Assembly (NCBI GenBank): GCA_033297205.1
Contig: MU859206.1
Location: 1-64,000 of the forward strand
From: Pseudoneurospora amorphoporcata
Taxonomy: Eukaryota > Ascomycota > Sordariomycetes > Sordariales > Sordariaceae
DNA length: 64,000 bases
Reading direction: 5' to 3'
Each line of letters opens with the position of its first letter. The stretch's first letter is position 1. Both the position numbers and the translations under genes were made by a program. This document shows positions 57,301 to 64,000 of this stretch, one piece after another. The notes under the pieces were generated by a model. It was not told the origin of the DNA. It searched no databases and saw only the letters and a program-made list of their open reading frames with translations.

Positions 57301-59326
57301 TCTCGCTCACTTGGCGTCTCGCTTGCAGGCGGTTGGCAACCCCTTCGGTCGGAGTGTAATTCACTGTGCTCCACTGCTCCGACGACCAGCGAACACTCAG
57401 CGATCGCGATGTGTGTCGTCCGCCCAGGCGGCTAGATTCCGGAAGAGCACGGCCGCCGAACCCGGTTCCTTGGGGCGGGGGCTACAGTAGGGCGCGGACA
57501 GCGACACACTGTCGGCTTCCGATTGGCCGGGCACAGCGTCTCAAAGTCGGAGCCACTATCAACGGTCGACAGCTACACGTGTACGGCTTGTCGCTCGGGG
57601 TTAGGTAGGTTTTGACGTGCTATAGGGTTGTGCTCTCTCGGTTCACTCCGACTTCATTACCTCTAGGCCCCCATCAGCTCAAACTGTTCTGGGAGCAGTA
57701 TAGGAGCAGTATGGGGGTTTTGGTACTCGGGTGACATGGGGTAGGTTTGGCTTTCTTCCAAAGTATTCAATAAGTCCCAAACTGGAGGACCAGTACCGTA
57801 TGAAATTGTCAGTTTTTGCACCAGAAAGTTCAAAATCAATCGATTTTATTGGTTAAGACTCTGCTTAGCAATCGCTTGGCAGTAGTGCCCGGTCCGAGCT
57901 CGCAAAATCGGTACAGTAGCTAACCAAGGCGCTATCTCTTTGAATAGCATATCAGCGCCCGTGCGCCTCTCGAAGAAGGAAAGCGTTTTGGTAAAAGATG
58001 AGGCACAGCCCTGCTGGTGTAGAATAATCCTTGAACAGCTTTCATACTGCTCATGAAGCAGCTTGAGCCGATCAGGGCCTTATAAACATTCTTTCTGCTT
58101 GGATACTCTTTTTGAAGCAGGTTGTATGGCCTTCTAATATGATATTTGAGAATACCGTGGTGGGTGCGACATGAAACATTGGACTCTTCGTCGAGGTTTG
58201 TCACCACAACCCGAATGTCTTTCAACCGCGATACGGCTCGGGCCTCAAGACCTTGGATGGCAACTTAACCTCCTGAAAGGTGGTGTTATCTCCCGACATG
58301 AGCGTGAGAAAAGCCATCATCAGCCACTTCAAGCAATCACCCGATACTACCAAGTAACCGAAATGTCCCCCAGAGCCTCATCTCGGAGGGTGCAGATGGG
58401 TTTCGGCGAGTTGACCCAAGGGCTCGGGGTACGTACAGACTGAGAACATAGCTCCCGTATGGGTCATGGTTCCATCTTCTCCTCGGACACTGGCATTCAT
58501 GCAACCTTGCTGGACAAAAGGCTTGAGTACCCGGTCTCTTACCTCTACGCATCCGGGTGATGAACTTGACTTCAGGCTTGCTGGAGGGGCCTCACTCAGC
58601 CACCATGATACACCCAGATAAGGTATCTTTGTCATGTCGTGACGGGAGGTTAGGTTCTCACGAAACACCTCAATGATGCCCTGTGGCTGAAGATTGCACG
58701 GCTCAGCACTGGATAGCGGCGGCCTGCAGTGCAGTGGCGCTAGGTACCGTGGCCCATGCGGCCTCACTGAGCCCGGCACGAACCTTGTCGCCCACGCCGT
58801 CCATGTTCCTGGATCGCCAAAAGGTGGGACTCTCAAACATGCCACGGGCTTGCTCCTCCGAGCACCGACAGAACCGCGTCCAAGCTACAGTACCCCCCTC
58901 CCCCTCGCTGGACCATTTCTCTTTCATGTGATTGTGGGTGTAGCTTCTGGACAGACTAGAGAAAAGTGGACGATGCTACAGAAACAACAAACTATTCCAT
59001 CCCATCTCGAAATACCATTCGTTAGCGTCAGGCTGCCCGTCAGGTCCTTCAAGACATTCGGTTGGATCGAAACATGTGGCCTTTTACACCGGACAACTCT
59101 CTGAAATACAACTGATTACGCAATTCAGGGTCCCCCACAATTTCCCTGTTCTTCCAGCAAACAACATCCACACAACAATTCGGCAACGACTTCAACAGCT
59201 CGTCATCGTACCTACCCAAGCCATTGACTACCACACGGGCATAGCACACCATCTTTGTCCTTACCGACGTCCCTTCGATGAAGCCTGAAGCCCGAACCAC
59301 GAAGAACGAAGCTCAAATCCTCGACC
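54388..59326. other. 4.9-kb gene-poor stretch
   Basis: No intact gene recognised. The left end is the promoter/leader of the Ser-rich gene. Minus-strand frames at 57932-58225 (VSRLKDIRVVVTNLDEESNV and downstream) and 58378-58845 look more protein-like than random and may be relics of one degraded gene, but no family is identifiable. A TATATAAAG element lies at about 56106 without a gene after it. The right end is the leader of the dolichol kinase gene. I saw no tRNA, 5S or transposon signature. Confidence 0.45.
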
Positions 59327-62195
59327 ATGTCAGAGCATCTCCGGCCTCCAGCTCCAGCTCCAGCTTCAGCCCCAGACACCAAATACGGGGGCCAAGACCC
59401 CGAAGAAGACCTTACGATCGGTACACGAACGCCGAAACCCTACTACCGTCAGAACTTCGAGCTCCTCGAGCCCTCCGAGCGACTCATACACCGAGCAGCG
59501 ACTGTGGCTCTGTCACAGAGTCAGCCCTCCCCTACATCACCGCACGGTTCGAACCAGGCGAGCGATAGCGGTACCGAAGCAGACGATGAACACTTCCTCA
59601 AGGGGTTGCCGGCTCCCAAAACTCGTTTACATAAGGGACTACGAGGGAGGAACGAGCCGCTGTCAGGCACATCGACACCCCTACTTTCTCCAAACGCCAT
59701 AGACGAGGATGAACGAGACCCCGACCTGAACCCGAAATCCGGCGTTTCCATACGACTAAAAAGAAGTGAAGCCGAGAGAGCCCGTAGAAGGAAGGAGGTT
59801 GTTCGCCGTGGTGCCGAGGTACTGTTGCTTGCTTGTCAGGGGTTGCTTGTAGCGTCCAACCACGATGTACAGCCCTTTATACAGTCACATCGAAAAGGTA
59901 TGTTGAGCTCTTGCTATTGCAGTCATAACCTCAGCTAACCCATTTGCCCCAGAACTCTCGGCCTTGGCCTGGCTGTTCTCGACGCTACTTGCTCTCTACC
60001 CACTGAGGCTCGTAGCTTGGGCATATCGTCAAGGCAACCCATCGAAACGCTTGCCCCTTTCCGTCCCTACTTCCTTCGATCCAGCTCCGGCATTATACCC
60101 ACAGCTTATACCGCTGTTCGTCTCGCTTCTTGTTGCGAAAAATGTCGAGGGTGTTGTGTTGCCAAACGTGATTTTGAGCATTTGCTCTCTACCGAGACCG
60201 CTGATACCTGGTGCGGCATACTGGGAAGAGTACAGTTCTACACAGTGGCTTCTGTCTTGCATTCCTCTTGTGCTGGGTAGCTCTGCTACGGATCCCGAGA
60301 CCCTGGCGTTGCTGTACCCTTTGCACCAGTCGTTATGCTTGGTTTTACAGCGACTTACGACGACTAGCCTTCTGATTGCCGAATTGCAGTTGCTCTCCGT
60401 GGCCCTCATTAACGTCCTTTTACTGGCACGGTCTCCCCAGGTGGTCACCTTGAAGGCGCTTCTTTGGGGAGGTGGTCTGGGCATTATCGTGCTTTGTAGC
60501 AAAGTCATCCAGTGGGGTATCTCTCTGGCCAGAGTGCCGAAGTGGCGTTTCAAGCGTCCTTCGATTCCCAAGGCCGGAAGTACGTCTGGATTGTTGAAGT
60601 TCTTCAAAGCTGCCAAACGTACATACTTTGCCGGTAGAACTGACAATGAGGAGGTACTAAGTGACTCCGACTATGTGGTTTCGGGCCATAACCGCAACCG
60701 AAGCTCCGCAACTCCTTCCTGGGATGCGAGCTTCCTGAAAGAAAGGACAAGGGAGGGTAGCATCAGCAGCGCTGAAGAGAACTCACATCGCCAAGCCAAT
60801 GGTGCTGATGTTCGCTTTGAGGTACAGGAGCCGTCATCACCGCAGCAGTTCTCCCCACGAAGGCACACATTGCCTTCTTTAGGCAAAATCGCCAGCATTG
60901 TTCGGTCCCAAACCAGCACTCCTTCGGGTCGCCGGAAGCGTTCTGCTTCCTCCAGTGTGCGCGCCTTCTTCTCCTTGACACAAGCACAAGCCACTGTGAG
61001 GAAATGGCTATACGCCGGCTGGGTCTACATTTGCATATTGATCGTCATTTTGGTTGGCGTACGAGAGTATGTGGGACGATACGCCCTTGCCGATAACGAG
61101 CCGGTGGGCTGGGCGCTCGGTTACCTCTTTGGCGACATTCCGGAGTTCAGGCTCGAGGTTGTCAAGGCGGATCTCGAGAGATGGATTTGCCTTCCGATAC
61201 GAGCCGACGAGGAGGCTTCAGACGCCTTAGGCGGCTGGGTTCAGTTCGTCCGGCAGTCCATCTTTGGAGAAGCAAACACTCGTCTCCTCCTCAGCGGCTA
61301 CTGGCTAGTCATCATCATCATCGGGCTCGCCGTCGTTTTCCGCCTATCGCCCATCTACGAAGTTGACACACGTCGGAAGGTCTTTCACTTCATGATGGTC
61401 GCCATGTTCCTGCCTACCATCTTCATTGACCCGACCTATATCGCTCTGGCCTTGTCGATCGTTCTCGCCGTTTTCCTTCTAGTTGACCTTCTCCGAGCGA
61501 GCCAGCTCCCTCCGCTTTCGACACCCATCGCTCAGTTCCTCACCCCATACGTCGACGGCAGAGATCTCCGCGGCCCCGTGGTCATCTCACACATATTCCT
61601 CCTGATCGGATGTGCCATTCCCCTATGGCTCAGCTTAGCTGCCCTACCACGTACAGGCGAAGGCCCTCTAGCAGGATGGGAGGTCCCGCTCCGGGACATC
61701 AGCATGGTCGCCGGGGTCGTATGCGTGGGACTCGGCGACGCGGCAGCTTCGCTGATCGGAAGGAGATGGGGTCACAGGAAGTGGCTCTGGGGAGGCGGCA
61801 AGAGCATCGAGGGGAGCATGGCGTTCGCGACAGCGGTGTTTGTGGGGTTGATGACGGCTAATATTTGGTTATTCGTTGGGGGCTGGCCCTCCTCGACTGT
61901 TGACACTGGCACGCTTTCTACGGTTGCCGCCCGGGAGGCGGAACTTGATGATAGCTTTGGAGCGGGCATGGGTACTGGTGTGGGTGAGCTGGTGATGGGT
62001 ATAATTGGGAGGTTATGGGAAGCATTGTCTCAGCTGCCACAGGCGTCGTCGTGGTCGACCACGGTGGTGAAGACGGCTGTGTGTGCTTGTATGGCCTCGC
62101 TCACGGAGGCGGTGTTGACGGGAGGTAATGATAATGTGGTGGTGCCGGTTGTGCTGTGGACTTGTGTCAAGAGCATGGATATGAATCTGAGCTAG
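59327..62195 (+). CDS. sec59: Dolichol kinase (Sec59)
   Basis: Two exons (59327-59897, 59953-62195; 55-nt intron with GCTAAC branch) encode 937 aa, much longer than yeast Sec59 (519 aa). It phosphorylates dolichol with CTP at the endoplasmic reticulum to supply dolichyl phosphate for N-glycosylation, O-mannosylation and GPI anchors. Residues 1-190 are a hydrophilic Pro/Ser/Arg-rich cytosolic head ending in a basic patch (RLKRSEAERARRRKEVVRRG). About 14-16 hydrophobic segments follow, interrupted by a Ser-rich loop (about 395-500). The C-terminal part holds the family signature: EVDTRRKVFHFMMVAMFLPT, GVVCVGLGDAAASLIGRRWG (CTP-binding region), GGGKSIEGSMAFATAVFVG and a C-terminal TEAVLTGGNDNVVVPVVLW. 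It is convergent with the GH76 gene. Confidence 0.93.
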
Positions 62196-62872
62196 AGCGG
62201 GATTGTGATGCGTATGTCTGTTATAGATGGCTAGACGGATAGACTAACAAAGACAAGTCACGAATAGTCCGGTATATATAGTCCCATATATGATTCCTGC
62301 GTTGATGGTGGATGGACTTGAAGCTATTCCTCGCTAACGAGTATCACCAGCTTCCCCCTCGGAGCACCATCAATATCTTGAAGCCCTTCCGCCTAGGCTA
62401 CTTACGTTGCCATCAATAAGCTCTTCGTGAATGGTTCGGAGATATTGGTCGCTGAGGCTAATTTGCACATGGTACGCACTAGTCAAAAGCCTTCTTCCAT
62501 TGTAGGTTTAACCTTCAAGCCACATGGCTCCATGAATAATAGCTGCTCAAGGTAGACTCAAAGTTCGCGCCAAACGCCATATATCATGCTCTTCTAGACA
62601 ACCATTATAGTCAGTCAAGAACGAACAAGAACCCGAGAACTACCAGCTTCAGACCACCATTTAAAGCCACCAAGGCTGAAGTGAAGCCCCGAAGCAGCAG
62701 TATTTTAATCAAACAACAAACTGGTCAAAGAAGAAGAAAGAATAAAAAAAAGAAGCCTGTATTGCCTGCCTGCCTGCCCATTTATCAAAAGACCACAAAA
62801 ACACACACAAAAGAGGCATCACATGGCCCGCAACCGGTCTAAAAGCCACATACACACGCCGGGCTGGCTGGA
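62196..62872. other. Convergent intergenic
   Basis: 3' flanks of Sec59 and the GH76 gene; AT-rich with an A-rich stretch near 62741-62755. No gene recognised. Confidence 0.6.
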
Positions 62873-64000
62873 CTAAATAGTCAAAAACACACTCCCCCCG
62901 ACAATACTAATGGCCAAAATCGCCGTCACGATACCCGCGCCCACCCTATCCGCCGTGGTAATCGGCTTCAGCGCCGCCAGTCCTCCCCTGCTCGCCGGAT
63001 CCGTCACGCCAGCTCCCGGATCACCCTTGGACGTGCCACCATTCTTCTCTGTAGCGGGTCCCTTAACCGCCTTGCCCAGCCCCCTGTGCGTGAGGGTATA
63101 CATGACGGCCGAAAGGGCGTTCATCTGCGCGCCGACGCCGGACCAGCCGTCGAACGGCTGCGTCCACTTGAAGCCGCACGCTGTTCCGTCGATGCCTCTG
63201 AAGCCTGGCTGGATACCGCCGGAATCAACTTGTGGTGCTGCTGCGCCGACGGGACCCGTGCAGGAAGCAGCAGCGGCGACGGCGGTGGAGCGGATCCAGG
63301 GTCTGATGCGCTCGTATGTGTAGGGGGCGACTTGCGAAGTTGACGAAAGCCACCGCAACAAATAGCCCTTGAAAGTCTGCTGGTCGATGTTGCACTGGTA
63401 GGGGTGACCGCGGTCCTCGAAGCCGGACTCGCAGTACCATTCCTTGATGATCTTGGTGTCATTGGTGAGGAACTTGGTCTCGATGGCGCCCAGAAGGCCG
63501 TCGACGCGCGTCTTCCATGTGTTTTGCTCCTCACCCGTGGTGACGTTGTACATGAAGGCGGCGCCCTGGAGGAAGACGCCGACGTTGTAGGACCAGACGT
63601 GCGGCCCGGAGTCGTTGCGGCACACGTGCGTCGTCACGTCGAAGTGGGCGCCGTCCTTGACGTCGTACTCGTCCGTGATCAGGTTGATGGAGCGCTCCCA
63701 CTCCCAGGTGCGCGTGGCCCAGTCGCCGTAGGAGCTGTTGCCGGTGAAGCGCGAGAGGCGCGCGCCCAGGTTGAAGAAGAGGCCGTTGGAGATACTGTTT
63801 GTGAGTCAGCATGACAACGCAAGAGAGGTCATTCTAGAATGACAGGACCACCGCACGCCCAGAACAAAGTATTAAGAGTCCTTCTCTCCCTCTTCCACTT
63901 ACGAGTTCTTATAATCCTTGCCCGTTTGAAAGTCGTTGATAGCCCATCTGAGGCCTCCACCGCAGTTCACGTCGTCCCATCGCGATGCCATCTGGTTAAA
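62873..64000 (-). CDS. GH76 mannan endo-1,6-alpha-mannosidase Dfg5/Dcw1, C-terminal part (5' end outside window)
   Basis: Two visible exons: one running from beyond 64000 to 63903, and 63794-62873, joined across a 108-nt intron. The visible part reads WDDVNCGGGLRWAINDFQTG across to ISNGLFFNLGARLSRFTGNS, then YDVKDGAHFDVTTHVCRNDS and VWSYNVGVFLQGAAFMYNVT, ending with a GPI-type hydrophobic tail (ADRVGAGIVTAILAISIVGG). This matches the fungal Dfg5/Dcw1 branch of GH76, which links GPI proteins to the cell wall by trimming and transfer at the GPI mannan core. The usual catalytic Asp pair lies upstream, outside the window or in the truncated part. Several N-glycosylation sites (NSS, NDS, NVT, NDT) fit a secreted protein. 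Confidence 0.93.

Noticed and set aside
1..64000. RIP-mutated repeats, transposons, tRNA genes, CRISPR
   Set aside because: No AT-rich stop-filled repeat copy, transposase, integrase, terminal repeat, tRNA B-box hairpin or direct-repeat array was seen on either strand by eye; a dedicated scan could still find a tRNA.

Overview
The window is nuclear DNA of a filamentous ascomycete, most likely Neurospora or a close relative in the Sordariales. The evidence is: genes with short introns (about 50-110 nt) carrying GT..AG borders and CTAAC-like branch points; a strong C/G preference at third codon positions; identifiable fungal proteins (vacuolar K-Cl cotransporter, Dfg5/Dcw1 mannosidase, Sec59); and two dispersed, single-copy 5S rRNA genes of Neurospora type rather than a tandem rDNA array.

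Layout. 1-377: 5' end of a basic protein gene running off the window and reading a (TTC)31 microsatellite as polylysine. 2.3-2.9 kb: small DUF4748-like protein. 3.6-5.9 kb: CID/RS/proline/RGG protein. 6.15 kb: 5S rRNA (+). 7.1-8.7 kb: RNA polymerase II subunit Rpb11, with a 965-nt first intron. 10.1-12.3 kb (-): PP2A B56 regulatory subunit. 14.6-17.2 kb: TFIIIC Tau95 subunit. 17.6 kb: second, identical 5S rRNA (-). 18.6-21.0 kb (-): Avt3/4-type vacuolar amino acid exporter. 23.3-27.4 kb: SLC12 cation-chloride cotransporter (Vhc1-like). 28.0-31.5 kb: large disordered protein that I do not recognise. 31.9-33.1 kb (-): CobW/ZNG1-type metallochaperone GTPase. 33.7-34.2 kb: small acidic unknown. 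35.0-36.9 kb: dihydroxyacetone kinase. 37.5-38.3 kb (-): Sm D2. 39.1-40.8 kb: 3-hydroxyisobutyryl-CoA hydrolase. 41.5-42.5 kb: Cys-containing membrane/secreted-type unknown. 42.8-47.9 kb (-): ABCC transporter broken by several single-base frameshifts. 48.8-49.4 kb (-): small GPI-type protein. 51.2-51.8 kb: FAM32A/DUF1754 protein. 53.0-54.4 kb (-): Ser/Thr-rich GPI-type protein. 54.4-59.3 kb: gene-poor stretch. 59.3-62.2 kb: dolichol kinase Sec59. 62.9-64.0 kb (-): C-terminal part of a GH76 Dfg5/Dcw1 cell-wall mannosidase.

Most of the window is ordinary housekeeping: transcription (Rpb11, Tau95, 5S rRNA), splicing (Sm D2, FAM32A-like, CID/RS protein), vacuolar transport (Avt, Vhc1), carbon and amino-acid catabolism (DAK, HIBCH) and cell wall/glycosylation (Sec59, GH76, GPI-type proteins). 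There is no operon-like logic; neighbours alternate strand and are separated by 0.3-2.3 kb.

The most notable signals are the clustered frameshifts in the ABCC transporter (all other recognised genes read cleanly), the pair of identical inverted 5S genes with one lying convergent to the gene for a TFIIIC subunit, and the long Rpb11 first intron with a consensus TATA element. I found no convincing new multi-gene system, transposon, CRISPR array or tRNA gene. Gene structures were built by hand from splice signals and reading frames; exon borders are given in the entries.
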